Shown piece by piece: positions 25,515 to 33,946 of a DNA stretch of 64,000 nucleotides. The DNA comes from JACMNW01 sp031406155 (GTDB lineage: Bacteria; Pseudomonadota; Alphaproteobacteria; Rhodobacterales; Rhodobacteraceae): NCBI GenBank assembly GCA_031406155.1, contig JANOGW010000056.1:128960-192959 (forward strand). Reading direction: 5' to 3'. The notes below the pieces were generated by a model that saw only the letters and a list, made by a program, of their open reading frames with translations, searched no databases and was not told the DNA's origin. Position 1 is the first letter of the stretch. Every line of letters begins with the position of its first letter. The position numbers and the translations under genes are program-made.

Positions 25515-27284
25515 TTATGGTCCCGCAGCCGCTGCTTTTGCAGCGGGTGCAGGTGCCGGTGCTGCCGGGATCTTGGCGGCGACTGAGGCCGCATAGTGCT
25601 TCACGCAGCCCTCAATTCTTTCGAGCAGTTCCTCAAAGGCCGTGAAATCAATCTTTGCTGCATTTGGTCGGACGACCTTCTCCGCAAAGATAACTTTGCC
25701 ATAGGCCGTATGGTCGCCATGTGGCTTCTTCTTGTCAAAGGGCTTGCCGTCAACAAGCTGGCCAAGCCACACTGCAGGGAAAAGGTCCTCAATGTCACGC
25801 TTGGCCGCCGGTACGCCTTCCGGAACTTTTACAAGATACAGATTGTGTCCCAGATGATAAAATGAAGTGCTCGTTGTCAGCGAAATCGGCAGACCCGATT
25901 TCTTCTGTGCCTTTGAGAAAACCTCTTTGGGACCATCGTCATTATCACACAGGATGATTACTGGGCTGGTCAAGGGCAGATGGCGGTAGCACTTCAGGCT
26001 GGACGCATATTGATCGACAAGGTTTCCCTGCCCGGACGCGCCATGTCCAAGGTTCAGAACAGACCGGGACGTGCCAGTAGGATTGAGAAAGGCGACTTCC
26101 GGGGTAACGTTGCCCCCCTTGACACTGGCAAGGAGCGGAAACTTCGCAGCCAGTGACCTGATCGCGCATTTGATGTAGGTGATATCCGAAATACCTTCCG
26201 TAACGATCATCGGTGAAGGGCTGGCTACAAAGTGCTTGTAGAACAGAAACTCCTTGTACAGCCTGGTTGGAGTCTTCGGCGATATGAACCCCGCATCCTT
26301 GTTCATCTTGTGCGAGCGGTCTCGCCGCGCCTTCACAAAGTAGATATGGGAGAGCATTCCTTCGACTGGCCTGAGGCTTGCGGTTGGCAACGGCATGGCC
26401 CCGGCTGCCTGCACAGGCCTGTACCACGAACCTGTCGTGAACACCGAATGGCACATCGCCCGGACACACCGATAATAGTCTTGCGAAATGTTCGGCTTCT
26501 CGTTCACGACAAGACCGGTCACGGTTTGCCGGGACTGGCGCAGCGACATACGCGTCTTGGCCGTATTGAGCTTGTATCCTGACTTCTCGATGAGGTCCTG
26601 GAGCTGCTGTCCGACTTCCCATTCCGCGCCTGCAAGCTTCTTTGCAATCTCGGACGGGAAAATGGTTTTGTTTGTCGAAAAGGTAAGGTCATCCGCATAG
26701 CGCGTAAACGTGCAACCTGATGCCTTTGCAAGAGGCAGGAGCCTCGCATCCAGTATGTTGGCGACGAGATTTGATATGACGGGCGAGCATGGGCTGCCCT
26801 GGGGCAGTGCGTTCTCGTGACAAGCGATTTGCGCGATGACGGTCGCAACGGCTGGATCAAGGCCGAATGAGTTGTCCTTGATAAAGTAACCTCTCACGCG
26901 CCCGAAATTTATGGTTCCGAAAAAGTCGGCGATATCGACATTGAAGACGTACCGTCTCTTCCGGTGGGCATTTGCATTCGAGACAATCGTCCGACTCTTC
27001 CGGAAGCCATGGCTGGCCGCCCAGTAACGGGGATTGTTCTTGATCAGCTCTTCAACGCACTCGGTTAGCAGCTCGGCAAGTCGTGACTGCAAGAGGGAAA
27101 GCTGGTCAACCGGGGCCTTGATCGTTCTGGTTCCTCCGGTTTTTTTCGGGATGTCAAAAACTTTGTATTTTTTCGCATCCGGAATCTGGTGGATGACAAA
27201 TGAAAGGCCTTTCGGCGTAAAGCCAAGGAGCTTTGCAAGATCGGAGAGACTTTTTGTCTTCTTGAGTCGTTCGAGTTTCGACAT
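25515..27284 (-). CDS. retron reverse transcriptase fused to a Toprim domain (Ec67-like)
   Basis: 589 residues from the ATG at 27284 (MSKLERLKKTKSLSDLAKLL); the frame is open 60 codons further, but that part overlaps the retron RNA. The RT domain has the retron-specific NAxxH motif (NANAH, 103-107), the catalytic YADD (196-199) and the retron VTG motif (255-257). A C-terminal Toprim domain has VTEG (Glu363) and the metal-binding DNDD (447-450). The tail is Ala/Pro-rich. RT-Toprim fusion is the architecture of retron Ec67. The RT makes msDNA from the adjacent msr-msd RNA; the Toprim part is the likely toxic effector released when phage disturbs the RT-msDNA complex. Effector activity is inferred. 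Confidence 0.93.
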   Translation of the reverse strand: MSKLERLKKTKSLSDLAKLLGFTPKGLSFVIHQIPDAKKYKVFDIPKKTGGTRTIKAPVDQLSLLQSRLAELLTECVEELIKNNPRYWAASHGFRKSRTIVSNANAHRKRRYVFNVDIADFFGTINFGRVRGYFIKDNSFGLDPAVATVIAQIACHENALPQGSPCSPVISNLVANILDARLLPLAKASGCTFTRYADDLTFSTNKTIFPSEIAKKLAGAEWEVGQQLQDLIEKSGYKLNTAKTRMSLRQSRQTVTGLVVNEKPNISQDYYRCVRAMCHSVFTTGSWYRPVQAAGAMPLPTASLRPVEGMLSHIYFVKARRDRSHKMNKDAGFISPKTPTRLYKEFLFYKHFVASPSPMIVTEGISDITYIKCAIRSLAAKFPLLASVKGGNVTPEVAFLNPTGTSRSVLNLGHGASGQGNLVDQYASSLKCYRHLPLTSPVIILCDNDDGPKEVFSKAQKKSGLPISLTTSTSFYHLGHNLYLVKVPEGVPAAKRDIEDLFPAVWLGQLVDGKPFDKKKPHGDHTAYGKVIFAEKVVRPNAAKIDFTAFEELLERIEGCVKHYAASVAAKIPAAPAPAPAAKAAAAGP

Positions 27285-27303
27285 TCTTGTTCTTGTCTGG
27301 TTT

Positions 27304-27447
27304 GAGCTTACGGGCACTCTTTTGCGATATGCAGCGAATATTCCATGATAACGGAAAGTCCGCAAAGATTTGTCGATATGGGAAGCAGCGTGCCTACCAT
27401 TGTTGTCATATGTCGCGAAACGCGGCACTAATTCTGCCCGTAAGCTC
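27304..27447 (-). ncRNA. retron msr-msd RNA
   Basis: Perfect 13-bp arms (GAGCTTACGGGCA at 5', TGCCCGTAAGCTC at 3', read on the minus strand) enclose 118 nt and end 20 bp before the RT start, exactly where a1/a2 repeats sit in retrons. Immediately after a1 comes GAATTAG, so the branching guanosine is probably the base at 27434; from memory, Ec67 has GGCA-G at the same place. The msr contains a CGCG-TTT-CGCG hairpin. The msd has a stem of CTTTGCG against CGCAAAAG (27318-27326 with 27361-27368) topped by TTCC/GGAA pairing. The exact 2'-5' branch and msDNA ends are inferred. Confidence 0.85.
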
Positions 27448-27704
27448 GATCCGGATACTGGCACAACCTGCGTGAGAATGGCAAGCTTCTGCCGAAGCGC
27501 GGGAGAGCGGGTTCGTCCACGTCTCCATCAGGCCGCTACCATCATGCGTCTCTGCGCGGGGACAGCCTCAGAGAGATGTTATCCTCGGCCAGCCTGTCTG
27601 TATACGGTTGGTATCTGCCAGCTATCCCCAGGATGTTGTTAGCGTTCTCTTGATGTTCTCCTGCCACCATGTCAGAATGATTCCCAGAGCAGGAAGAGGC
27701 CCCC

Positions 27705-28946
27705 ATGACAGAATTCTCAAGGCTCCGGCAGGAAGCCGGACTGACCATCCCCGACGCGGTCGATGCGTTGGGCTACTGCGAGCGGACCATCTACCGCTGG
27801 GAGAATGGCGACGGCGCGCCCCGCAAGGCGGCGCTTGAAATCCTGCGCAAGGCGGCGGAAGACAAGCCTGCTGCTGGCAACAGCTTCACCTTCATCGACC
27901 TGTTCGCCGGGATCGGGGGCCTGCGGAAAGGCTTTGAGCCCATCGGCGGGCGCTGCGTTTTTACCTCCGAATGGGACCGGTTCAGCGTCGAGACCTACCG
28001 GGCCAACCACCGCTGCGATCATGATGTGGCGGGCGACATCACGAAGATCGCGGCAGAAGCCATCCCGGCGCATGATGTGCTGCTTGCGGGCTTCCCCTGC
28101 CAGCCCTTCTCGATTGCCGGTGTCTCGAAGAAGAACGCACTTGGCCGGGCACACGGCTTCCTGTGTGATGCGCAAGGCACCCTGTTTTTTGATGTGGCGC
28201 GGATCATCGCCCATCACCGGCCCAAGGCCTTTCTGCTGGAGAATGTGAAGAACCTGCTGAGCCATGACCGGGGCCGGACCTTCGAGGTCATACGAGGCGC
28301 GCTGAAAGAAGAGCTTGGCTACCACATCCATGTGCGCGTCATCGATGCGAAGTCCTTTGTGCCGCAGCATCGGGAACGGATTTTTATCGTGGGCTTCCGC
28401 GAGAAGAACGGCTTTTCCTTCAATGTACTTGATCTGCCCGGCGTGGCCACGGGGCCGCGCCTCGGCAGCATTCTGCATCCTGAAGACGGCAGCGAGGATG
28501 TGGACGACCGCTTTACGTTCGGCCCCAAAGGCAAGGTCATTGCCAAGTATACGCTCTCTGATCACCTGTGGGGCTACCTTCAGGACTATGCCGCAAAGCA
28601 TCGCGCCAAGGGCAACGGCTTCGGCTTTGGTCTCGTGGACCGGGAAGATGTCGCCCGAACCTTGTCCGCCCGCTACTTCAAGGACGGATCGGAAATTCTG
28701 GTCTCGCGCGGCAAGAACAAGAATCCGCGTCGCCTGACGCCCCGCGAATGCGCCCGGCTGATGGGCTTCGAGAAGCCCGGCGGTACGTCGTTCAACATCC
28801 CGGTCTCGGACACTCAAGCCTACCGCCAGTTCGGCAATGCCGTGGTCGTGCCGGTGGTCGAGGCCGTGGCGCGGCATATGCAACCTTGGCTGCTCGCGGA
28901 TGCCAAAGCAGAGCTTGCGCGGGAGAAAGCCAGAGCCGTTGCCTGA
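27705..28946 (+). CDS. dcm: DNA cytosine-5 methyltransferase (Dcm/M.EcoRII type)
   Basis: 413 residues with AGGAAGAGG before the start. An N-terminal helix-turn-helix (residues about 1-55; RLRQEAGLTIPDAVDALGY, then ERTIYRWENG) precedes a full C5-methyltransferase: motif I DLFAGIGG, motif IV GFPCQPFS with catalytic Cys132, motif VI ENVKNL, motif VIII QHRERIFIVGF, and motif X in YRQFGNAVVVPVVEAVA. With the EcoRII-like nuclease downstream, the target is probably CCWGG. N-terminal HTH domains in this methyltransferase group are known to repress their own promoters, a likely way to time restriction. The last 8 bp overlap vsr. Confidence 0.93.
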   Translation: MTEFSRLRQEAGLTIPDAVDALGYCERTIYRWENGDGAPRKAALEILRKAAEDKPAAGNSFTFIDLFAGIGGLRKGFEPIGGRCVFTSEWDRFSVETYRANHRCDHDVAGDITKIAAEAIPAHDVLLAGFPCQPFSIAGVSKKNALGRAHGFLCDAQGTLFFDVARIIAHHRPKAFLLENVKNLLSHDRGRTFEVIRGALKEELGYHIHVRVIDAKSFVPQHRERIFIVGFREKNGFSFNVLDLPGVATGPRLGSILHPEDGSEDVDDRFTFGPKGKVIAKYTLSDHLWGYLQDYAAKHRAKGNGFGFGLVDREDVARTLSARYFKDGSEILVSRGKNKNPRRLTPRECARLMGFEKPGGTSFNIPVSDTQAYRQFGNAVVVPVVEAVARHMQPWLLADAKAELAREKARAVA

Positions 28947-29394
28947 TATCGTCGATCCGCAGACACGCAGCCGGATGATGTCCGGGATCAGGGGCAAGAA
29001 CACGCAGCCTGAGCTTTTTGTGCGCAAGGGTCTTCACTCGCGCGGCTTCCGGTTTCGTCTGCATGCCCCGAACGTGCCGGGCAAGCCTGATCTGGTGCTG
29101 GCGCGCTATCGCGCCGCGATCTTCGTCAATGGATGCTTCTGGCACGGCCATGACTGCCACCTCTTCCGCCTGCCATCCACCAACGCCGAATTCTGGGCCG
29201 CAAAAATCGGCCGCAACAGAAGCCGTGACACGCAAGTCCGGGAACAGCTGGTGACCTCCGGCTGGCGGGTTCTGGTCATCTGGGAATGTGCGCTCAAGGG
29301 CAGGACGCGTCTTGATCCTGCTGTCTTTCTCGACCGGGTGGCGGCATGGCTGCGCGGCGGCGGACAATCCTGCGAGATTGCGGGGGCGGCATGA
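28939..29394 (+). CDS. vsr: very short patch repair endonuclease Vsr
   Basis: 151 residues if translation starts at the TTG at 28939, which overlaps the dcm stop and gives the usual Vsr length. The family core is intact: DPQTRSRMMSGIRGKNTQPE, GKPDLVLARYRAAIFVNGCF with the active-site Asp, and WHGHDCHLF with the conserved His. Vsr nicks beside T:G mismatches created by deamination of 5-methylcytosine at Dcm sites, so it repairs damage caused by the upstream enzyme. It overlaps the restriction gene by 4 bp (ATGA). Confidence 0.92.
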   Translation: MPDIVDPQTRSRMMSGIRGKNTQPELFVRKGLHSRGFRFRLHAPNVPGKPDLVLARYRAAIFVNGCFWHGHDCHLFRLPSTNAEFWAAKIGRNRSRDTQVREQLVTSGWRVLVIWECALKGRTRLDPAVFLDRVAAWLRGGGQSCEIAGAA

Positions 29395-30755
29395 CCGATG
29401 ATCAGGCGCAGTTCGAGTTTGAAGACAAGGGCAATGATGCCGAGCTGCTGACCAGCCTTCTTGACCGGTCTGATCGCATCCTGGTCAAGAAGCTTTCCAA
29501 CAATGACCGCGACTGGGCGCGGTTCAAGAACAAGCATCAGGCCGGGGTCTACATCCCGCATGAACAGCGTGATGGCGGCTTCTTTCCGGCGCTTGAGGCC
29601 AAGGCGCGCGAAAACCCCGAAGGCGATGAAATCCGCGAACGCTTTTTTACGACGATATGGCCGCAATCCGGTTTTGAGGAACGGCAGTCAAGACTTGTTC
29701 ACTACACCAGCAAGGGGCAGGAGACGCACCTGACCCGCCTGCCCAAGGCGCAGTTTGGCAATCTGCTCCCTGCCTCGTTTTTCGTGATGGGCCGGATGCA
29801 GCACAAGGGCGAGATGATCTATCACTGCCTGACCATCGACTCCGGCAGCGACGAAGCGGCCCTGCTGGCGGACCTGCTTGATCTTGGGCCTGAGTTTCTG
29901 GTCGGTGTGTTCGATCCGGTGCGCAAGAAAGAGGAAGAGCGTGACCGCGTACTTGCTTTTGCCGAACAGGTCATCGCCACATGGCTGGCCGGTACCATCG
30001 ATGTTTTTGCCCGCGAATTTGCTGCCATGCCACCGACCATCGCGCTTGCCCGGATGGCACAAGCGGCCTTCATGGAGAAGTACGGCCTCAAGACGATCAA
30101 CCCCTTTGCCATGGAGCATCCCGGCGATGCCCTACGCGAGATCAGCCGCAGTATCGAATGGGACCTGTTCCGCGATTACCAGCGCCGCGAACGCTCGGTC
30201 GAGCTTGTCCGGATCGTTCTGGGCGATAAGCCAAAAACATTCAGTGCGAGCGATGTGATCAAACTGCTGATCGACCAGCTGCCCGCCATTGATGCCCTTA
30301 TGCTCTCGGCCAGCCAGCAACGGAAATCTCGCGCCGGATACTCATACGAGCATCACATCGAGACGATGCTGGCCGGGGGCGGTATACCCTTCGAGAAGCA
30401 GGTCATCATCGAGGCCAAGAAACGGCCCGACTTCATCCTGCCATCGCTGGCCTTCATCGACAGCGGCAGGCCCGAGGCTGCGACTGGCCTGATCCTCAGC
30501 GCCAAGACAACCCTGCGTGAACGCTGGAAACAGGTCGAACGTGAAAAGGGTGCAAGAGCACTCTACCTGACGACGGTGGACGAAAACATTGCGGGGAACG
30601 CCATCGACGACATGGCAGCGATGGGCATCTTCCTCGTGATCCCCGAGAGCCTGATGAAATCGAAGGAAACGGAGTATGCCGGACACAAGAACGTCCTGAG
30701 CTTCCGGAGTTTTTGTGACGTTGTTGTCGCGCCATCCATGGCGGGCTGGCAATAG
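29391..30755 (+). CDS. EcoRII-family type II restriction endonuclease
   Basis: 454 residues, close to the family length. The C-terminal EcoRII catalytic domain shows SRAGYSYEHHIETML, KKRPDFILPSLAF with the catalytic Asp, and LSAKTTLRERWKQVE with the catalytic Lys, matching the KTT-RW signature of EcoRII. The N-terminal half would be the effector-site-binding domain. It cleaves unmethylated CCWGG, the sequence predicted to be protected by the Dcm-like enzyme two genes upstream. Coupled start codons (overlap with vsr) make the methyltransferase be translated first. The next operon starts only 85 bp further. Confidence 0.9.
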   Translation: MTDDQAQFEFEDKGNDAELLTSLLDRSDRILVKKLSNNDRDWARFKNKHQAGVYIPHEQRDGGFFPALEAKARENPEGDEIRERFFTTIWPQSGFEERQSRLVHYTSKGQETHLTRLPKAQFGNLLPASFFVMGRMQHKGEMIYHCLTIDSGSDEAALLADLLDLGPEFLVGVFDPVRKKEEERDRVLAFAEQVIATWLAGTIDVFAREFAAMPPTIALARMAQAAFMEKYGLKTINPFAMEHPGDALREISRSIEWDLFRDYQRRERSVELVRIVLGDKPKTFSASDVIKLLIDQLPAIDALMLSASQQRKSRAGYSYEHHIETMLAGGGIPFEKQVIIEAKKRPDFILPSLAFIDSGRPEAATGLILSAKTTLRERWKQVEREKGARALYLTTVDENIAGNAIDDMAAMGIFLVIPESLMKSKETEYAGHKNVLSFRSFCDVVVAPSMAGWQ

Positions 30756-30765
30756 CGCCCAGAGC

Positions 30766-30804
30766 GACAATGTCAGCTCTCATAAGAAATGTTTTGACAA
30801 TGTC
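30766..30804 (+). promoter_or_regulatory. two GACAATGTC boxes over a promoter
   Basis: The near-palindrome GACAATGTC occurs at 30766-30774 and 30796-30804, exactly 30 bp (three helical turns) apart. The second copy overlaps TTGACA (30795-30800), a consensus -35 hexamer, with a weak -10 near 30818. Two further TGACAT elements lie at 30815 and 30826. A repressor bound at both boxes would shut the four-gene operon that starts at 30841; the XRE protein at 32762 is the obvious candidate. Confidence 0.65.
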
Positions 30805-30840
30805 AGGTCCTCTGTGACATCCTACTGACATGGAGGAAGC

Positions 30841-31404
30841 ATGAGCGACGGACCCCACAAAAGTTTGCCTCTGCAACGGCGATGGCAGGACCTTGCCGAA
30901 CGCGCGGCAAACCGCGCGTTCTCGGATGCCGAGGTCTCCGAGGCCATGGTGGTGGCCATCCGCAAGGAGTTCGGCGGCTTGCCAATCGAAAAGCTGCGGG
31001 ATGCAATACGTGCCGGTGATCAGACTGCCCTGTTCAGTGATACTGTTGAAGCTGATCTTGACGCCCTGCGCGGTGTCTGTCCGGGGCATGCGGGCTGGAA
31101 TGCACTGATCGATTGCAGCATCGACGAAATCCGCCGCGGTGGCAGCAGCGTAGAAGCAATGGACGCAGGTTGTCAGGCAGCTATCGACCTCAAGCTGATG
31201 GCTGCATCAAGACAGATTGAGGAGCATTACCAGCGCAAGCAGGGTAGTCGTTCCGCATTTTCGATGCGCGAACGCCTCTCCGCTTCCCGCAACGCAGTCG
31301 ATACCGCAAGCATAGCCACCGAACTCTGTAGCGCCACCAGCCGCAGCCCGTCCAACGCCCGCATTCGCAAGCAGGGCGGCCTTGATGACGGGGTTTCCTT
31401 GTGA
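30841..31404 (+). CDS. unknown 187-residue protein, first gene of QueC-like operon
   Basis: It starts MSDGPHKSLPLQRRWQDLAE after GGAGGAAG. It is predicted soluble and largely helical, with three Cys and no signal peptide or membrane segment. Short segments such as FSDAEVSEAMVVAIRKEFGG and MDAGCQAAIDLKLMAA suggest two helical bundles. The C-terminal 40 residues are Ser/Arg-rich. I recognise no family. It overlaps the QueC-like gene by one base, so both are made together. By analogy with QatB in the Qat system it could be the partner or protein substrate of the PP-loop enzyme, but the sequence itself does not show this. Confidence 0.7.
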   Translation: MSDGPHKSLPLQRRWQDLAERAANRAFSDAEVSEAMVVAIRKEFGGLPIEKLRDAIRAGDQTALFSDTVEADLDALRGVCPGHAGWNALIDCSIDEIRRGGSSVEAMDAGCQAAIDLKLMAASRQIEEHYQRKQGSRSAFSMRERLSASRNAVDTASIATELCSATSRSPSNARIRKQGGLDDGVSL

Positions 31405-32762
31405 TGGCGCGGAACGTTTCCTCCAGTCGAACCTGCATCGAAGTGCTCGCCGCTGGCGAAACTGCTTCTATTCCAGACTCTGTTCCCCTGAGACTTGACG
31501 ATGAGCTGAAGTTTTCCATTGATGCCCTGAACTCTTATGCGGTTAAAGACTTTGATCCGCTTGTGTTCGACGCGATGGTACTGGCTGGCGGCATCGAGTT
31601 TGCCGACAGGTGCCGGAAGCGTTCATCGGAAGCCTGGGGGCGCAATCTTGCAGTCTCGATACCGGTGCATGATCTCGCCCGCTGGGAGAAACCGGACGTT
31701 CGGTCTACGCTGGTAAGAGCGCTCAGTTTCCTGACGGGAGACGACTGGCAGATTTCATTTCGGCAACGCCACACTGGTGAGACGCTGCCTCGTCAGCAGC
31801 AACTTGATCTTCATCCGGGAGTGCGAGCGACGCTGGCGTACAGCGACGGTATGGATTCCCGTGCTGTCAACGGGCTTGTCAGGCAAACCTACAAAAGCGG
31901 CCTTGTCCTTGTGAGGCTGGGCTCGAAGAAGAAAGGACGCCCGCAGCGCGGACAACCTTTCACCGCGTTGCCCTACCGGTTCTCGCGGCGAATCCACAAC
32001 GCCGAGACGAGTGCGCGCAACCGGGGCTTCAAGTTCTCGCTGGTGAGCGGTCTTGCAGCTTATATCTGCGGCGCAAGTGAATGCATCGTTCCCGAAAGTG
32101 GTCAGGGCGCGCTGGGGCCAGTACTTGCTTCGGTTGGCCAGATTTATCCTGACTACCGGAACCATCCCGCCTTCCTTTTGCGGATGTCAGACTTTCTGGA
32201 AGCTCTTCTGGGGACGAGGATCGAATACGTGTTCCCCTGTCTGTGGAACACGAAAGCGGAAACCCTCGCGAGCTATATTTCCCGGGGACCAGCGTCAGCC
32301 GACTGGCAGGGCACGATCTCGTGCTGGAAAGGCTCGCAATGGAGTTCCATTGATGGAAAGTTCCGGCAATGCGGTGCATGCGCAGCATGCCTGTTGCGGC
32401 GCATGAGTGTACACGCTGCCGGTCAGACCGAACCGCCAGACACTTATATTGCGTTTGATCTCGGCGCAGCCACGTTCTCGGATGCCGTCGATCCCCGGTT
32501 CGGCAAAGTGAATAAAGCCTTCCGGGAGTACCTGATCGCTGCCGTCCTGCACATGGAACACCTTGCGGAACTGGCGCTGCCGGAGAATACACCCTTTCTG
32601 CGGCGTCAGGCCGGAATCCTGTCCGGCGCGGTCGGGCTGCCGCCCGACGACGTAGAAGCCAAGCTTGCAAGAATGCTGGGCAAGCACGCAGACGAATGGA
32701 ATTCGTATGTGGACTCGCTCGGTGACCGCTCGCTCTTAAGAGAGTGGGCCCGGAGGAACTGA
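31404..32762 (+). CDS. QueC-like PP-loop (7-cyano-7-deazaguanine synthase-like) protein
   Basis: 452 residues, about twice the size of housekeeping QueC. The PP-loop ATP-binding motif is YSDGMDSRAV (about 146-155), with Asp in place of the second Gly of SGGxDS. The zinc site of QueC is complete: ISCWKG (Cys307) and CGACAACLLRR (Cys323, 326, 329). About 140 residues precede the PP-loop and about 120 follow the zinc site. QueC makes preQ0; enlarged QueC-like proteins occur in anti-phage Qat and type IV CBASS operons, where modification of a protein partner has been reported. No queD/queE/queF genes are nearby, so a defence rather than tRNA-modification role is inferred. Overlaps both neighbours by one base. 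Confidence 0.85.
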   Translation: MARNVSSSRTCIEVLAAGETASIPDSVPLRLDDELKFSIDALNSYAVKDFDPLVFDAMVLAGGIEFADRCRKRSSEAWGRNLAVSIPVHDLARWEKPDVRSTLVRALSFLTGDDWQISFRQRHTGETLPRQQQLDLHPGVRATLAYSDGMDSRAVNGLVRQTYKSGLVLVRLGSKKKGRPQRGQPFTALPYRFSRRIHNAETSARNRGFKFSLVSGLAAYICGASECIVPESGQGALGPVLASVGQIYPDYRNHPAFLLRMSDFLEALLGTRIEYVFPCLWNTKAETLASYISRGPASADWQGTISCWKGSQWSSIDGKFRQCGACAACLLRRMSVHAAGQTEPPDTYIAFDLGAATFSDAVDPRFGKVNKAFREYLIAAVLHMEHLAELALPENTPFLRRQAGILSGAVGLPPDDVEAKLARMLGKHADEWNSYVDSLGDRSLLREWARRN

Positions 32763-33946
32763 TGAGCGAAAACAGCGAAAAACTGAGTGACCAGGAAATT
32801 GGCGAAAGGCTGAGGATTGCAAGAGAAGGTGCGCGGGTCACGCAAGCCGCAGCTGCCGAAGCCATAGGTGCCGCCCGAACGACGGTCGTCGCACTGGAAC
32901 AGGGGCAGCGGCGGATTCGCACTGATGAACTTCAGAAACTTGCTGCGCTGTATGGCACGTCTGCAAACGCACTGCTCCGGCGGGAGAGCATTCATGTTGA
33001 CATGATACCGCGCTTCCGGAAGCTGACCATGAGCATCGACGAAGCCGCGCTCGATGCGGTCAAGCTCCTAAACGATCTGGTGCGCGCCGAAGTTGAGCTG
33101 GAAAATGCACTTGGGGTCTCCCGCTCGCGGAACTATCCGCCTGAGAGACCTGTCTTGCCTGGCAATGTTCACCAGCAGGCCGAGCTGGACGCCCAGGAAC
33201 TGCGTACCTGGATTGGCCTTGGCTCAGGGCCGTGCCTCGACATAATTTCACTGCTAGAATTGCAGCTTGGTATCAGGGTTTTCCTGCGCCCGCTGCATGG
33301 ATCCATTTCAGGCCTATTTGCTTTTGACGAAGCAACCGGCGCGAGCATGCTGCTCAATTCAAATCATCCGCTGTCACGTCTGATCCAGACGGCTTTGCAC
33401 GAGCTTGCCCACTTCATATCAGCACGTCTTCAGCCTGACGTGCTGACGGATGGCGATCACCGGCAGTCCCGCGAGGAAATCTATGCCGATGCCTTTGCCC
33501 GCTGTTTCTCTATGCCTGCCAGGCCCGTCCGCGAGAGGTTTCTTGAGATTACCGCCGGACAATCGCATTTTACCCGCCGCCACATAATTCTTCTGGCTCA
33601 TGCGTTCGGCGTATCACGTGAGGCAATGGCACGGCGGATCGAAGAGCTTGAACTCGTCAAGAAGGGAACGTGGAACTGGTTTGTCTCCAATGGTGGAATC
33701 TCCGACGACCAGGTGCGTGAAGTACTGGGAGATACGGTTGATCTGACCGCATTCCGGAATGAGGCACGGCGCATCGTGCCTTTCAGGTTATCACTGCTGG
33801 CGCGTGAGGCATGGAAACGGGACATATACAGTGAGGGTCAGCTGGCAAGACTGCTCAGGCTGGACCGGCACGAATTGCGCGACCTTCTTGAAGGTACGGA
33901 CAGCGAGGAAAAAGAGGCAAATGACCTTGTCAAGATTTCCGACTAG
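32762..33946 (+). CDS. XRE-family regulator with ImmA/IrrE metallopeptidase domain
   Basis: 394 residues from the ATG at 32762, which overlaps the previous stop. An N-terminal XRE helix-turn-helix (about 13-68; GERLRIAREGARVTQAAAAE) is followed by an ImmA/IrrE domain with LHELAHF (His213, Glu214, His217) and the downstream EEIYADAFARCFSMP glutamate helix that completes the zinc site. Such HTH-peptidase proteins act as repressors or antitoxins that are cleaved or cleave partners on damage or infection. It is placed to control the operon through the GACAATGTC boxes and to restrain the PIN-like nuclease, which overlaps its end by 26 bp. These roles are inferred. Confidence 0.87.
   Translation: MSENSEKLSDQEIGERLRIAREGARVTQAAAAEAIGAARTTVVALEQGQRRIRTDELQKLAALYGTSANALLRRESIHVDMIPRFRKLTMSIDEAALDAVKLLNDLVRAEVELENALGVSRSRNYPPERPVLPGNVHQQAELDAQELRTWIGLGSGPCLDIISLLELQLGIRVFLRPLHGSISGLFAFDEATGASMLLNSNHPLSRLIQTALHELAHFISARLQPDVLTDGDHRQSREEIYADAFARCFSMPARPVRERFLEITAGQSHFTRRHIILLAHAFGVSREAMARRIEELELVKKGTWNWFVSNGGISDDQVREVLGDTVDLTAFRNEARRIVPFRLSLLAREAWKRDIYSEGQLARLLRLDRHELRDLLEGTDSEEKEANDLVKISD

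Noticed and set aside
25515..27284. Group II intron or diversity-generating reverse transcriptase
   Set aside because: NAxxH and VTG motifs, the Toprim fusion and the a1/a2 repeats are retron features; no maturase domain or template/variable repeats are seen.
31404..32762. Housekeeping queC for queuosine biosynthesis
   Set aside because: Twice the normal length, altered PP-loop, no queD, queE or queF neighbours, and placed in a defence-type operon with overlapping XRE-ImmA and PIN genes.
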